Positions 26,236 through 35,286 are shown, counted from the first letter of the stretch. The stretch: DNA of 64,000 bases from Enterovibrio gelatinilyticus (GCF_028683095.1 NZ_JAJUBC010000011.1:1-64000); one strand, 5' to 3'. Program-made: numbers and translations. Notes: a model not told the origin generated them from the letters alone.

Positions 26236-26670
26236 CTAACTCTTATTTAATGTATCAGAGATAAATCTTTTCCTTGTACCATCATCTCTAACCAAAGCGC
26301 CGCTATAGCTTAGTCGATATCTAAATTCGTCCACGCCCGACTCACCATCGATAGTTAAGAAACAAAACTTACGACCTTGACGACAATCGATGTGGTAATT
26401 ACCTAACTCTCGTATCTTAGTAACATACTGTCTCGACTCCCCCGCCATTGGCTTCATCACGACTTTAGACACAACAACTTTTCGATTCACCGTATCAACA
26501 AACCGCAGCGTTTCCTTCGCCAGCGTCGTATCTTCGTCGAACTCTGAATAGTAATACCCATCAATTTTCAATGTCGCATTTAGTTTTGCTTCTTTAACAC
26601 CATCCTGATTTACACAAGAAGAAATTGCTAACCCTAGCAGAGGTATTAGTGCATATTTTATCATTTGCAT
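26236..26670 (-). CDS. Small hypothetical lipoprotein
   Basis: A 144-residue protein with signal peptide MQMIKYALIPLLGLAISSC, whose ISSC lipobox predicts lipidation at Cys19. The mature part is beta-rich (LNATLKIDGYYYSEF, RKVVVSKVVMKPM) with two cysteines (HIDCRQGRKFC) that may form a disulfide. ATG 26670 is chosen for GGGGAG eight bases upstream, over a GTG at 26679. It stands alone, with its own terminator. Family not recognised. Confidence 0.72.
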   Translation of the reverse strand: MQMIKYALIPLLGLAISSCVNQDGVKEAKLNATLKIDGYYYSEFDEDTTLAKETLRFVDTVNRKVVVSKVVMKPMAGESRQYVTKIRELGNYHIDCRQGRKFCFLTIDGESGVDEFRYRLSYSGALVRDDGTRKRFISDTLNKS

Positions 26671-27133
26671 GGGAAACACTCCCCAGTTAACGATGTTATT
26701 TTATCTGTTATTTATATTTATTGTGTTTCTATGTAAAACTTTCATCCAAATAAAAAGAGCCATTCCCCGTAGAAAGACAACCTAGCCAATTATAAAGAAC
26801 ATCAGGAAAGGAGTGGAAACCTAATGTTCTTTATAAATACGATTATTTACCCTATTAAATAATCGCGTTTTCTTTCTACGCTTTTAGCTTTGACCAGAAT
26901 GTTGTTTTTTAAAAGGACAAATGTGTTCTTTAAAGAATTATTGACTCAAATAATAAACATGAATGTCGTTATATTTTACAAAATAGTTACATTTAGAGTA
27001 ATTACGTCATTCATGCTAGCGCCCACAGTCACTGCCCATAAAAACATAACTCACTGTTATAAATAAATTATTTCTAGATTTCCCTGTTGATACAGTAATG
27101 TCGGTTTGGTAAAGAAAAACCCAAGGGAAAACC
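26671..27133. other. AT-rich gene-poor region
   Basis: About 460 bases with no convincing gene. It contains the multi-hairpin element at 26768-26880. Short frames, such as a 12-codon frame from ATG 26824 after AAAGGAG, are noted but not called. Confidence 0.5.
26768..26880. other. Multi-hairpin element with terminal inverted repeats
   Basis: An outer pair CGTAGAAAGA (26768-26777)/TCTTTCTACG (26871-26880) encloses two hairpins: TATAAAGAACAT/ATGTTCTTTATA (26791-26802 with 26824-26835) and GATTATTT/AAATAATC. All stems are perfect. The layout is that of a three-way junction, compatible with a structured RNA or a small non-autonomous inverted-repeat element. No U tract follows. Confidence 0.55.
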
Positions 27134-27232
27134 ATGAATTTTTTTCTCAACCCAACTCGCACTAAAAAGCCCTCTCAAGGAGGGCTTCAACGTCAATTTT
27201 GTGCACAGAGTGATTACGCGATGAACATCTGA
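27134..27232 (+). CDS. Possible 32-residue peptide
   Basis: ATG 27134 is preceded by AAGGG at six bases and opens a 32-codon frame (MNFFLNPTRTKKPSQGG...) ending at TGA 27232. A weak promoter (TTGATA, 17-base spacer, TAAAGA) lies upstream. The frame runs through the hairpin at 27164-27187 and faces small genes on the other strand, so it may be chance. Confidence 0.2.
   Translation: MNFFLNPTRTKKPSQGGLQRQFCAQSDYAMNI
27164..27187 (-). terminator. Leftward rho-independent terminator
   Basis: The stem AAGCCCTC/GAGGGCTT with a five-base loop is followed on the minus strand by a T tract. It would end a leftward transcript covering the small genes at 27214-27698. Confidence 0.8.
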
Positions 27233-27327
27233 CTAACCAAACATGCACCGTTCAACCCGACAAACAAGAACGAGCGGTTGAAGTACCGCTTACCAATTTT
27301 GGTTGTCACCGAGGGATCAACATTCAC
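27214..27327 (-). CDS. Possible 37-residue membrane peptide
   Basis: GTG 27327 opens MNVDPSVTTKIGKRYFNRS followed by a hydrophobic end, FLFVGLNGACLVSQMFIA. The frame is open further upstream, overlapping the end of the 80-residue gene. It ends 27 bases before the leftward terminator. There is no clear ribosome site, so it could instead be the frameshifted tail of its neighbour. Confidence 0.3.
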   Translation of the reverse strand: MNVDPSVTTKIGKRYFNRSFLFVGLNGACLVSQMFIA

Positions 27328-27338
27328 GGTGCGATAAC

Positions 27339-27581
27339 TTAGCGCTCCGATCGTTGCATCTGTCGGGTTTGATTCATGGTGCGCGAACCCGCGCCTCCAT
27401 AGGTGTTAATGTCATAACGATTTGGGGAATAACCTCTACTCATTCGGTAATGCAGATCTAACTTTTTAAGGTCAATGCCATGTAAATCGAGAAGACGTTC
27501 AATAACGGTATTAATTTCAGCCTGAGGCGTGTTTTGTTTTCGCAGGAAGTAGTATAGGTTCTCTGCGCGTGCTTGGTTCAT
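27339..27581 (-). CDS. 80-residue hypothetical protein
   Basis: Starts MNQARAENLYYFLRKQNTPQ after a strong AGGGAGG site at seven bases. The first half is helical and charged (INTVIERLLDLHGIDLKKLDLHYRM), suggestive of a small protein-binding domain. The second half is polar and Tyr/Asn-rich, ending RQMQRSER. No signal or membrane segment. It sits in a short leftward array of small frames with a terminator downstream. Function unknown. Confidence 0.6.
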   Translation of the reverse strand: MNQARAENLYYFLRKQNTPQAEINTVIERLLDLHGIDLKKLDLHYRMSRGYSPNRYDINTYGGAGSRTMNQTRQMQRSER

Positions 27582-27596
27582 CAGCGATACCTCCCT

Positions 27597-27698
27597 TCAA
27601 TTTGATGGTGAAATTGTAGTCTTTTTCGTCAGCGAGATAATCAGCAATTCCAGCAAATCATCCTTACTCATTGGTAATAATCCGTCTCCCTTTTTCAT
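27597..27698 (-). CDS. Possible 33-residue leader gene
   Basis: A frame from ATG 27698 (or ATG 27671, MSKDDLLELL) ends 15 bases before the start of the 80-residue gene. The peptide is helical and charged (SKDDLLELLIISLTKK). The ribosome site is unconvincing. Position and composition fit a small first gene of the same transcript. Confidence 0.35.
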   Translation of the reverse strand: MKKGDGLLPMSKDDLLELLIISLTKKTTISPSN

Positions 27699-27932
27699 TT
27701 CCCTAAAAATTGTTCTTTGTGTTGTTGCTTTTGTGTTGCCTGAACCGTATTTCATGGGTAATATCCCGCGACTTTTCGCCCGAAGCGCCCATCAGCTCTA
27801 CGATGCGAAGGGTTTTAACACCCGAAAAACCTACGAAAATGGCTGACATTTTCAAACACTAAGTGATGGAGAAACCTCTCTTTTCGCTGTATGAATGCTC
27901 CCGACACACGGGACTTGGAGTGGATAACACCA
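27699..27932. other. Intergenic region upstream of potD-like gene
   Basis: Divergent promoter region between the small leftward frames and the potD-like gene. Nothing specific was recognised. Confidence 0.4.
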
Positions 27933-28964
27933 ATGAAGAAATGGTCTGCGATTCTGGCCAGCGCTGCTTGTGCAGTTGCTATGTTCACCACACCTGCGAA
28001 AGCAGAAAACGATCAACTTATTTTCGCGAATTGGGGACCTTACCTCTCCACCGAGTTGCTTGAGCAATTCACACGCGAAACCGGCATCAAGGTGATTTAC
28101 TCAACTTATGAGTCAAACGAAACCCTGTATGCAAAAATGAAGACGCACCCTGAAGGGTATGATCTTGTGGTGCCATCAACTTACTTCGTTGCCAAAATGC
28201 GCGATGAGGATATGTTGCAGAAGCTTGACCTTTCTAAGTTGAATAACTTCAACGAGCTAGACAAAAACTACCTCGACAAGCCATTCGACCCAAACAATGA
28301 CTACTCGATCCCTCACGTGATTGCGATGACGGGTCTGGCAGTGAACACTGATATGTACAATCCTGACGACTTCAAAAGCTGGGCTGACCTGTGGAACCCA
28401 GAGCTAGAAGGTCAAATCATGCTGATGGACGACACCCGTGAGGTGTTCCACATTGCATTGCGTAAACTGGGTTACTCGGGTAACTCAACCGATCCTAAGC
28501 AAATCGACGAAGCGTACGAAGAGTTGAAAAAACTGATGCCAAACGTATTAGTGTTTAACTCTGATAACCCTGCGAACCCATACATGTCTGGTGAAGTTGG
28601 CCTAGGCATGTTGTGGAACGGCTCTGCGGCTGCAGCGCAACGCGAAGGCTTGCCTATTGAGCTTGTGTGGCCGGAAGAAGGCGGTATTTTCTGGGTAGAT
28701 AGCCTGTCTATTCCAAAGAACGCAAAGAACGTTGAAGCGGCACATAAAATGATCGACTTCCTTCTACGTCCAGAGATTGCTGCGAAAATCAGCGCAGATA
28801 CGGGTTATCTAACAGCGGTTGAGAAATCAAACTCTGCATACAAAGACAACCCAACACTGTTCCCACCACAAGAAGATATCGACCGAGGTGAGTGGCAAGA
28901 TGCTGTTGGCGAATTGACTGAGAAATACGAGAATTATTTCCTTCGCCTTAAAACTGGCGAATAA
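27933..28964 (+). CDS. potD: PotD-like spermidine/putrescine-binding periplasmic protein
   Basis: A 343-residue secreted binding protein. The signal peptide is MKKWSAILASAACAVAMFTTPAKA. The mature start ENDQLIFANWGPYLSTELLEQFTRETGIKV is typical of PotD, and STYESNETLYAKM, VVPSTYFVAKM, WNGSAAAAQREG, WVDSLSIPKNAKN and TGYLTAVEKS are family positions, several of them polyamine contacts. ATG 27933 is preferred because it gives a proper signal peptide. potABC is absent from the window, so this is an orphan gene that may serve a transporter elsewhere or a sensory role. Confidence 0.88.
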   Translation: MKKWSAILASAACAVAMFTTPAKAENDQLIFANWGPYLSTELLEQFTRETGIKVIYSTYESNETLYAKMKTHPEGYDLVVPSTYFVAKMRDEDMLQKLDLSKLNNFNELDKNYLDKPFDPNNDYSIPHVIAMTGLAVNTDMYNPDDFKSWADLWNPELEGQIMLMDDTREVFHIALRKLGYSGNSTDPKQIDEAYEELKKLMPNVLVFNSDNPANPYMSGEVGLGMLWNGSAAAAQREGLPIELVWPEEGGIFWVDSLSIPKNAKNVEAAHKMIDFLLRPEIAAKISADTGYLTAVEKSNSAYKDNPTLFPPQEDIDRGEWQDAVGELTEKYENYFLRLKTGE

Positions 28965-29002
28965 CCACCGCCATACCTCTATCTATATTTTATACAGATA
29001 CC

Positions 29003-29031
29003 AAAAACCGCTCAAAAGAGCGGTTTTTTTT
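29003..29031 (+). terminator. Rho-independent terminator of potD
   Basis: The stem AACCGCTC/GAGCGGTT with an AAAA loop is followed by a run of eight Ts, 40 bases after the stop. Confidence 0.9.
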
Positions 29032-29507
29032 ATGCCGACCTCATCCACCGATTCCCTTCTTTCTGGTGCACACCAGTGAAACTGCCGCGATATATTGATT
29101 AACGAGAGCATGTGGATTTGCAGACTTTGTTGCCATTTCTCCATGTAGAGCGAGCGGGTAAATACATTAAATACTAATTTAGAAATCAATCCATTAGACA
29201 CACATGCTTTACAATAAGTCTCACAATTAACACTTAGTTATCACCTTCAGAATAGGTAGTATCTTGCGTGAAAGTCCCAACATCAGCGTATATATTTCGC
29301 AAAGGCTTCAAACGATCGTTTTCTATTCACCCCAGTGGCCGCTTGCTACCCAGATATTTGCTTACATCAGCGTCTTTTTGGCGACTTGCATCGTGGGGTA
29401 ATTTTTTATCGGTAACAAATTCACCTCCGATAACGCTAAACATCAACCTCCCTGATTTTACGTCACCAAAACGGCACACCATGTAGGCTTTGAGGATGTC
29501 TGCATGC
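29032..29507. other. Gene-poor region
   Basis: About 475 bases between two terminators. Opposed short frames at 29268-29486 (plus) and 29327-29509 (minus) overlap and lack ribosome sites. The minus one (FGDVKSGRLMFSVIGGEF) is the more protein-like and may be a gene remnant. No firm call. Confidence 0.4.
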
Positions 29508-29543
29508 AAAAAAGCCCATCGCAGAAAAAATCCGAGATGGGCT
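29508..29543 (-). terminator. Leftward terminator of the pcp operon
   Basis: The stem GCCCATC (29514-29520)/GATGGGC (29536-29542) is followed on the minus strand by six Ts. It lies about 80 bases beyond the pcp stop. Confidence 0.82.
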
Positions 29544-29620
29544 CAAGAGATATTACTTTAGCTGGACTGCTTATCGACCTAGTATGATTCAACTAAATCG
29601 ATGAGTATGCCACCGTAAAA

Positions 29621-30259
29621 TCAGCAGATTTTACCAGCACCAACAGCGATATCATGCTTGTTATCTAGTACAGATTGCGCAGCAACTTTCAAGCCTTCCA
29701 CAATGGTTTCAAGAGACATAGACGGCTGATCTGTCGCTGCCGCTTGCTCAGGTAACAATGGAATGTGAATAAATCCATGTCCAATATCCGTGTCACGCAA
29801 AAAGTGCTGCACACCGTAGAACACATGGTTACAAACAAACGTGCCCGCGGTATTTGAAACCGTACAAGGGATCCCTTTTTCCTGCATCGCCTGCGTCATC
29901 GCTTTAATCGGTAGCGTACTGAAGTAAGCATCTGGGCCATCGTCAAAAATAGGCTCATCAATGGGCTGATTGCCACCATTGTCCGGAATGCGAAAATCAT
30001 CAATGTTAATCGCGATGCGCTCGGGAGTAATCGCATTGCGACCTGCTGCCTGTCCCACGGTAATAACAAATGTTGGCTGGTGATGCTCAATCGCCTTTGT
30101 TACCGCGTCAATTGCGTCATACCGTGTCACTGGCACTTCGCACGTGACAATTTCGCCACCATTCAACTTAAGCCCATCCAGTCGTTGTACCGCTTCAAGC
30201 GCTGGGTTAACGGATGCACCACCAAAAGGCTCGAAGCCCGTAATCAATACTTTTCTCAT
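29621..30259 (-). CDS. pcp: Pyrrolidone-carboxylate peptidase
   Basis: A 212-residue cysteine peptidase that removes N-terminal pyroglutamate from peptides in the cytoplasm. It begins [24 protein letters not shown]. The catalytic Cys lies in [15 protein letters not shown], the Glu region is [24 protein letters not shown], and the His is in [16 protein letters not shown] 30259 is preferred to GTG 30262. It is the last gene of an operon with DUF979 and DUF969 membrane proteins, 8 bases after DUF979. Confidence 0.95.
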   Translation of the reverse strand: MRKVLITGFEPFGGASVNPALEAVQRLDGLKLNGGEIVTCEVPVTRYDAIDAVTKAIEHHQPTFVITVGQAAGRNAITPERIAINIDDFRIPDNGGNQPIDEPIFDDGPDAYFSTLPIKAMTQAMQEKGIPCTVSNTAGTFVCNHVFYGVQHFLRDTDIGHGFIHIPLLPEQAAATDQPSMSLETIVEGLKVAAQSVLDNKHDIAVGAGKIC

Positions 30260-30267
30260 CACTTCTC

Positions 30268-31173
30268 TCAGAATGCAAAGCTATACATCACGAAGATGTT
30301 GAAGGCTAAAATACTTAGACCTGGCAACACCTGCATCAAAATAACATGGTGCTTGTTTTTGAGTTCAAGCAAGGCTGCTGGCACAACATTGAAATTGGCA
30401 GCCATAGGTGTCATTAGCGTACCGCAGTAACCGGAAAGCATACCCAACACACCAATGATCGCCGCGTTGCCGCCGTTTTCTAGCACCAACAATGGAATAC
30501 CGATACCCGTTGTTATCACAGCAAAAGCTGCAAATGCATTACCCATGACCACAGTGAAAATGGTCATGCCCACACAGTACGCAATCACGTTCACCAAAAG
30601 CATATTTTCCGGGATCATCATTTTCACGATCTGCGCAACGGTGTCACCCACACCCGCTTGATTGAAAAGATAACCTAGGGCAGCGAGAAACTGTGACAAG
30701 ATGGCAGCCCAGCCGATCGAGTCGATTAATCGTCGGCCTTCATTGAGGCTATGCATCGGTTTACTTTTGGTGATCATCAATGCAACTGCAATCGACGCAA
30801 TCGAACTAATGCCAAGACCCACTAATGCACCCAGAGACGTCAACTGACTGATAGCGACCGTACCCACAGGGACAATTGCAGCGGGAATAAAGAGTTTGTT
30901 TTTCAGCACCGTCGCCGTTTGTTTACGCTCTTCTTCTGTTGTAGTGCGATAGTTACCCACACCCATAAAGCCGCCTGCTGCCAATGCAGTTAGCGCAAGC
31001 ACCATCAAGCCAGTGACCCAATGAGGGATAATGGCTCCAAACAAGAACGTCATACCGTAGATAAGCCAAAAGAGGCCGCTACCGATACGTTTAGGGTTTT
31101 CCTTATCGAGGAAACTTTGGAGAGAAAAAGCGAGAAGCAGTAAACCCGTGGTTTGGTAAATGTATTCTAACAT
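30268..31173 (-). CDS. DUF979 family membrane protein
   Basis: A 301-residue inner-membrane protein with about nine membrane segments. Gly-rich helices such as [56 protein letters not shown] resemble carboxylate-permease cores. It begins 3 bases after the DUF969 gene and precedes pcp by 8 bases. The DUF969-DUF979-pcp order is recurrent in bacteria and suggests a two-component carrier for pyroglutamate or related peptides; this role is inference. Confidence 0.88.
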   Translation of the reverse strand: MLEYIYQTTGLLLLAFSLQSFLDKENPKRIGSGLFWLIYGMTFLFGAIIPHWVTGLMVLALTALAAGGFMGVGNYRTTTEEERKQTATVLKNKLFIPAAIVPVGTVAISQLTSLGALVGLGISSIASIAVALMITKSKPMHSLNEGRRLIDSIGWAAILSQFLAALGYLFNQAGVGDTVAQIVKMMIPENMLLVNVIAYCVGMTIFTVVMGNAFAAFAVITTGIGIPLLVLENGGNAAIIGVLGMLSGYCGTLMTPMAANFNVVPAALLELKNKHHVILMQVLPGLSILAFNIFVMYSFAF

Positions 31174-31176
31174 CGG

Positions 31177-31899
31177 TTACTTTCCTTCTTTCTGCGTATT
31201 CGCGCTTGCAGACGCTTTAACATCAGATTGAACCGAAGACTTAAGAAGCCTCGCTTCCATGATCTTACTGAAAATAACAAACACGACGAATGAAGCAATG
31301 GCGGTAGGAAGCGCCCACAGTGCCATCGTTTCCAACTTAACATCCAGTTGGTTATCAGCCATCACACCCTTGATCAATAGAATGCCACCAGTACCGATAA
31401 ACAGTAGTTGGCTGAAGAAGTTACCAAAGTTTTCACTGGCTGCAGAAAGCGCACGTATTGACTGACGTTTTGCATCAGATAGATTTGGCGCGTCTTTTTC
31501 CGCCGCTGCCTCAGCCATTGGTGCAATCAAAGGGCGAATCATGGATGGATGACCACCAATGCTCAATCCCATACCGTTTGTGACTTTTCTCAGCAGTAAA
31601 TATGTCATTAGAATCTTACTGACCGACGCCTTTTTCATTGAACCAATCAGTGCTTCAGCACGTTGACGAAGTCCAAAGCGTTCAAGAATTCCTATCATTG
31701 GAAGAATAAGAATAAACAGGGACATATAGCGGTTTTGGGTAAATGATTGTCCCAAGGTAGAAAGAATATCCATAACTGCAATGTCTGCAACCAAGCCGGT
31801 TGCTACACCTGCCACCAATATTACCAATAAGGTGTTGAGCTTTAACGCTAACCCTACCGTAATTATTACCACGCCAATCAATGGCCAAAAATCAATCAT
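31177..31899 (-). CDS. DUF969 family membrane protein
   Basis: A 240-residue inner-membrane protein with about six membrane segments, beginning MIDFWPLIGVVIITVGLALKLNTLLVILVAG. A conserved-looking core has RYMSLFILILPMIGILERFGLRQRAEALI and GMGLSIGGHPSMIRPLIAPMAEAAAE, with polar residues inside the membrane region. It is the first gene of the DUF969-DUF979-pcp operon and probably pairs with DUF979 as a permease. Confidence 0.88.
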   Translation of the reverse strand: MIDFWPLIGVVIITVGLALKLNTLLVILVAGVATGLVADIAVMDILSTLGQSFTQNRYMSLFILILPMIGILERFGLRQRAEALIGSMKKASVSKILMTYLLLRKVTNGMGLSIGGHPSMIRPLIAPMAEAAAEKDAPNLSDAKRQSIRALSAASENFGNFFSQLLFIGTGGILLIKGVMADNQLDVKLETMALWALPTAIASFVVFVIFSKIMEARLLKSSVQSDVKASASANTQKEGK

Positions 31900-32352
31900 G
31901 GAGCCCTCTACACGGCATTTATATATTAATGATGGTCACCGGCTTTTGCCGATAGACACCCCGAGTATACGAAAGCGCCAAACCCAGCTCCAATCAGAGA
32001 TTTTTGTGGTTATAACCAATAACACCACTTAATGTGGTCAACATATAACCGAAAACTAATGTTTAACAGTAATGGCTTAATTTCAATAAGTAACGATCAT
32101 AAACTTGAACATTTAACACTCAATTTTCCACCAATATAAACATATTAATGCGTAAAAAAATCATTTAGCGCACTCGATTCAATCAAAGCCGCAATAAGTG
32201 CAGAAGAACACATTTTGTCAAAGAATCGAACCGTGACCAGCCATGACTAACGGTCTCAATTTGGGAACAAAAGCAGCAAACCGACAGCGGTATACTCATG
32301 TTTGGTTTTTACCTCACGGACTCGAACTGATTTCTGTCAATAAGGATGTATG
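31900..32352. other. Divergent intergenic region
   Basis: About 450 AT-rich bases between the leftward DUF969 operon and a rightward lipoprotein gene. It holds a palindrome cluster at 32007-32038, listed separately, and promoters for both sides. No gene is seen. Confidence 0.5.
32007..32038. promoter_or_regulatory. Palindrome cluster, candidate operator of the DUF969-DUF979-pcp operon
   Basis: TGGTTATAACCA (32007-32018) is a perfect palindrome. Six bases further on, ACCAC TTAAT GTGGT (32024-32038) is a second inverted repeat reusing the same half-sites. They lie 108-140 bases upstream of the DUF969 start. Two linked symmetric sites suggest cooperative regulator binding. Confidence 0.42.
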
Positions 32353-32925
32353 ATGTCTCCGACTCGTTTGACTCTGGCCACTTTGCTACTTTCAATTAAC
32401 TTGGTTGCCTGTACCACTGCCCCAAAACCCGTAAAACCAATTCAACTCTATTCAAAAAAGGAAGTGATCCAACTCTCCTACTGCTCAGAATTGGCGGACA
32501 CGGCTTACTACATTGCATCTGCAAAGCTCAATGACCGGCCCAAGCAGGAGTTAATCAATCATTTCACCACTGGCGCAACAGCTCAGATAGATATCAACGC
32601 CGTAGAGCGCATTTATAGCATTAGTGTCGATAGTGCCATGGATTATGCTACGGACCTCTTTGAGCAATGTGCATTGAAAGTCGTCAACGTCTCCCCAACT
32701 CGAATAAAAGTCGCGAATTTCTGCGCACAAAAATCCATTGTAGCGAGTGGAACGTATGAGCTAAAGCAAAGCGGCGCGCCAAAAATGGATGCTTATCTCG
32801 CCTTTGCCAGCTACAAGCCCACTCGCCCTTATGAGGTGATCGACAGCATTTATGACAATACCTCCAAGGCTCAAAACCCGTCAGAAGGTGTTTGGGATGC
32901 ATGTATTGATGTCATGTCAGAGTAA
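32353..32925 (+). CDS. Hypothetical lipoprotein
   Basis: A 190-residue protein. The signal peptide MSPTRLTLATLLLSINLVAC ends in the lipobox LVAC. The mature domain has an even set of cysteines (SYCSEL, EQCALK, NFCAQK, WDACID) that could form disulfides in the periplasm. ATG 32353 lies six bases after AAGGA; an ATG at 32350 is adjacent. No catalytic motif seen. Family not recognised. Confidence 0.75.
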   Translation: MSPTRLTLATLLLSINLVACTTAPKPVKPIQLYSKKEVIQLSYCSELADTAYYIASAKLNDRPKQELINHFTTGATAQIDINAVERIYSISVDSAMDYATDLFEQCALKVVNVSPTRIKVANFCAQKSIVASGTYELKQSGAPKMDAYLAFASYKPTRPYEVIDSIYDNTSKAQNPSEGVWDACIDVMSE

Positions 32926-33046
32926 TTTGACGAAGAAATGTCGGCTTGATAACTGTCGCGGGAGGTCATAGCGGGGATTTTGTTCTAATAATTAACAAAG
33001 AATTTTGAATCGAGTACGACTCACGTCAGGGAGCCAGTTCAACGTC

Positions 33047-33574
33047 ATGCAACCTTTGCTTATCTTGTTACTCTCATTGCTTTTGGTGACTCCGGCAGAT
33101 GCCATCGCCAGAGAGCAAACAGTCCTCGTTTCCACGAACATAAGCATCATCGATGTTGATTTGGTTAAAGTCGATAAGTCCGCTAGAAAAATGCACCTAA
33201 TCCAAGGCGATAGGATTTTGAAGTCTTACTCCATTGCTCTGGGTGCAAACCCCAAAGGGCACAAGCTTCGTGAAGGTGATAAACGCACACCAGAAGGCCA
33301 ATATACTCTCGACCTATTAAACGAAGAGTCTCGTTTCTATCGCTCTATTCGCATCAACTACCCAAACGATAGAGACATCAAACGTGCACAATTGCTGGGC
33401 GTCGACCCGGGTGGGCAAATCATGATACACGGGCAAAAGAACGGCAATGGCCCCCACCCAAGCGAGCAACGTGGTGCCGATTGGACAGACGGCTGCATTG
33501 CAATTGCCAATACAGAAATGGACGAATTTCTTCGCTTAGTCAAACTAGGTACACCCATCGATATCGAATGGTAA
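33047..33574 (+). CDS. L,D-transpeptidase (YkuD family) or related murein-modifying protein
   Basis: A 175-residue periplasmic protein with a hydrophobic start, MQPLLILLLSLLLVTPADAIA, acting as a signal peptide. The YkuD domain follows: VDLVKVDKSARKMHLIQG, then GDKRTPEGQYTL, and the catalytic region IMIHGQKNG with His and DWTDGCIAIANTEMDEF with the nucleophile Cys. Proteins of this short type act on peptidoglycan cross-links or Braun-type lipoprotein links. A TTG at 33005 would give a longer start with arginines before the hydrophobic core. Ends at a strong terminator. Confidence 0.88.
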   Translation: MQPLLILLLSLLLVTPADAIAREQTVLVSTNISIIDVDLVKVDKSARKMHLIQGDRILKSYSIALGANPKGHKLREGDKRTPEGQYTLDLLNEESRFYRSIRINYPNDRDIKRAQLLGVDPGGQIMIHGQKNGNGPHPSEQRGADWTDGCIAIANTEMDEFLRLVKLGTPIDIEW

Positions 33575-33612
33575 CCCTACGACGCGTTTACAGTCTCATC
33601 CAGCCAAACTAA

Positions 33613-33644
33613 AAAGCCCGTCGCGACAGTTAGCGACGGGCTTT
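33613..33644. terminator. Bidirectional rho-independent terminator
   Basis: A perfect 12-base stem AAAGCCCGTCGC/GCGACGGGCTTT between the rightward transpeptidase gene and the leftward gbpA gene, with an A tract on the left that gives Ts on the minus strand. Confidence 0.85.
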
Positions 33645-33723
33645 CATTTTCTATTTGAGTGCAAAAGCATTTGTTGAGCTTTTGCACCCAAAGTATGCAT
33701 TCGGCTATTTCAGTAACGAACAG

Positions 33724-35286
33724 TTATTCGCAATCAAACGCGCCTTTGTCTTCCCACGCTTCAGGCGATGAAGCAGGGCTGCTATTTACCCACCACTTCG
33801 CGGCATAAAGACGACCATCAAAGATCACTTCTTCTCCACCGTTGTAGGCTTTTCCAGCTGTCCAAGCCACTGGCATTTTACTGATAAGCTTCCACGCATC
33901 GCTGTTGCTAGGTACTTCACCTTTCACCCAGTATTTCGCTTCCCACACTAGGCCATTGAAATTGACGTTCTCGCCACCCGTGTAAGTGACCGAACTTTCC
34001 CAGTTTGGATGATTCACAGCATCTGGGTCGACGCCACACTCGTCACTTTTTTCGACAAGGTGGAAGTCGAATGTTTGCTGGTCTACAAGGTTGCCTTCGC
34101 TGTCTTTCACGCGTGTTACTAGCATGTGGTGACCTGCATTGGCTTTGGTCAGCGACATACTGACGCTTTCAGACACCCCATCCGACAATGCCAGTTTTTC
34201 ATAAGCCAAAGCATCTTGTGCATGGTTATATACTGTCATTTCAACACCAACGTCACCTGACGCTGTCACGGTGAAATCGAGTTCAACGCCTTCGTCAACG
34301 ATCATGTATTCTGCCGCCAAACCATCAATGGTCACACCAAAGTCAGGTTCAGGAGAAGCGATCTCATAGCCTACTTCAACACGCGCTAAACCACTGTTTT
34401 TGTTCAAGTAAATTGGGTTCGCGCCATACACCGGCGTGAAGTCGCCGTTGTCAACATGTTTACCCGCTTTAATTTGGCGGTGAGCCTGATTGATTTTCGT
34501 CGCAAGATCATAAGACCAAGTGTTTGCTACACCGGCCTTATCGCTTTCAATCGTCAAACGCGTAGAAAGCTCAGGGCGTTCACCTTCGTTATCAAACACG
34601 CGAGTAAATACGGCATCACCTTGCGCCAAGTTCATCCCAGGGAAAATCTGACCCGCTTGTTGCCATTCAGGTAGTACTGGTTGATCGCCATCAAATTGCA
34701 CATCGATGGCGTTATAAAAGGCTGCTGCCGTATCACCCACATCCCATACTGCAAGAATGACATGGTAACCTTCGCGCACTGGTACATCACACGCATGCAC
34801 CATGGTCTTAGGTGGCTTTTCCATGTTGCCTTGCACCACGCAGAATGGGTTCAGATCCAACGACGCACGCGCCAAAGGTTGGTTTACATTCCAATCAGGT
34901 TTGGTGATGTAATATTTCCAAGTGCGAGTGACGTGGTTCGCAGTGAATGTCCATTCGAAATCATTCTTACCTGCTGAAATAGAACGCTTCACCCAACGTG
35001 ATGCCGTTTGTTCATCTAGGGGAGAAAACTGAATGAGACCTGCGCTTGCCAGTTTGCCATCTTCAGGGCCGAATTCAGGAAAGCCTTCTGGGCCTTCAAC
35101 GCTTTGCGGTTCCCATTGCACTTGACCGCAATCGGTATTTTGTTGCCCCGACTCTGTGCTCAATTTGCACAGAACAGCGCGACCTGCAGTGCCGTTATCA
35201 ACCGCACTGATGTAGCCATGAGACATAGCACCTGCACTGAACAGTGCAGCCGCAAGGGGAAGAAGTGTAGATCGTAATTTGAGCAT
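33724..35286 (-). CDS. gbpA: GbpA N-acetylglucosamine-binding protein / chitin-active LPMO
   Basis: A 520-residue secreted adhesin and lytic polysaccharide monooxygenase (AA10). The signal peptide ends at Ser22, exposing His23 (HGYIS), which with His118 ([15 protein letters not shown]) forms the copper histidine brace; the DTAAAFYN segment has the axial Phe190. Middle domains (about 205-410) correspond to the cell-binding part of GbpA. The C terminus carries two similar chitin-binding modules, about 425-472 and 473-518, each with an aromatic core (AKYWVKG, AKWWVNS). The Vibrio cholerae protein has a single such module and is shorter. It is preceded by a GEMM riboswitch. Confidence 0.95.
   Translation of the reverse strand: MLKLRSTLLPLAAALFSAGAMSHGYISAVDNGTAGRAVLCKLSTESGQQNTDCGQVQWEPQSVEGPEGFPEFGPEDGKLASAGLIQFSPLDEQTASRWVKRSISAGKNDFEWTFTANHVTRTWKYYITKPDWNVNQPLARASLDLNPFCVVQGNMEKPPKTMVHACDVPVREGYHVILAVWDVGDTAAAFYNAIDVQFDGDQPVLPEWQQAGQIFPGMNLAQGDAVFTRVFDNEGERPELSTRLTIESDKAGVANTWSYDLATKINQAHRQIKAGKHVDNGDFTPVYGANPIYLNKNSGLARVEVGYEIASPEPDFGVTIDGLAAEYMIVDEGVELDFTVTASGDVGVEMTVYNHAQDALAYEKLALSDGVSESVSMSLTKANAGHHMLVTRVKDSEGNLVDQQTFDFHLVEKSDECGVDPDAVNHPNWESSVTYTGGENVNFNGLVWEAKYWVKGEVPSNSDAWKLISKMPVAWTAGKAYNGGEEVIFDGRLYAAKWWVNSSPASSPEAWEDKGAFDCE

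Noticed and set aside
26824..26862. A 12-codon frame following AAAGGAG inside the multi-hairpin element
   Set aside because: Too short and with a ten-base spacing; mentioned only as part of the element.
29268..29509. Two opposed short frames between the potD and pcp terminators
   Set aside because: Neither has a ribosome site and the minus one begins inside the terminator T tract. At most a gene remnant.
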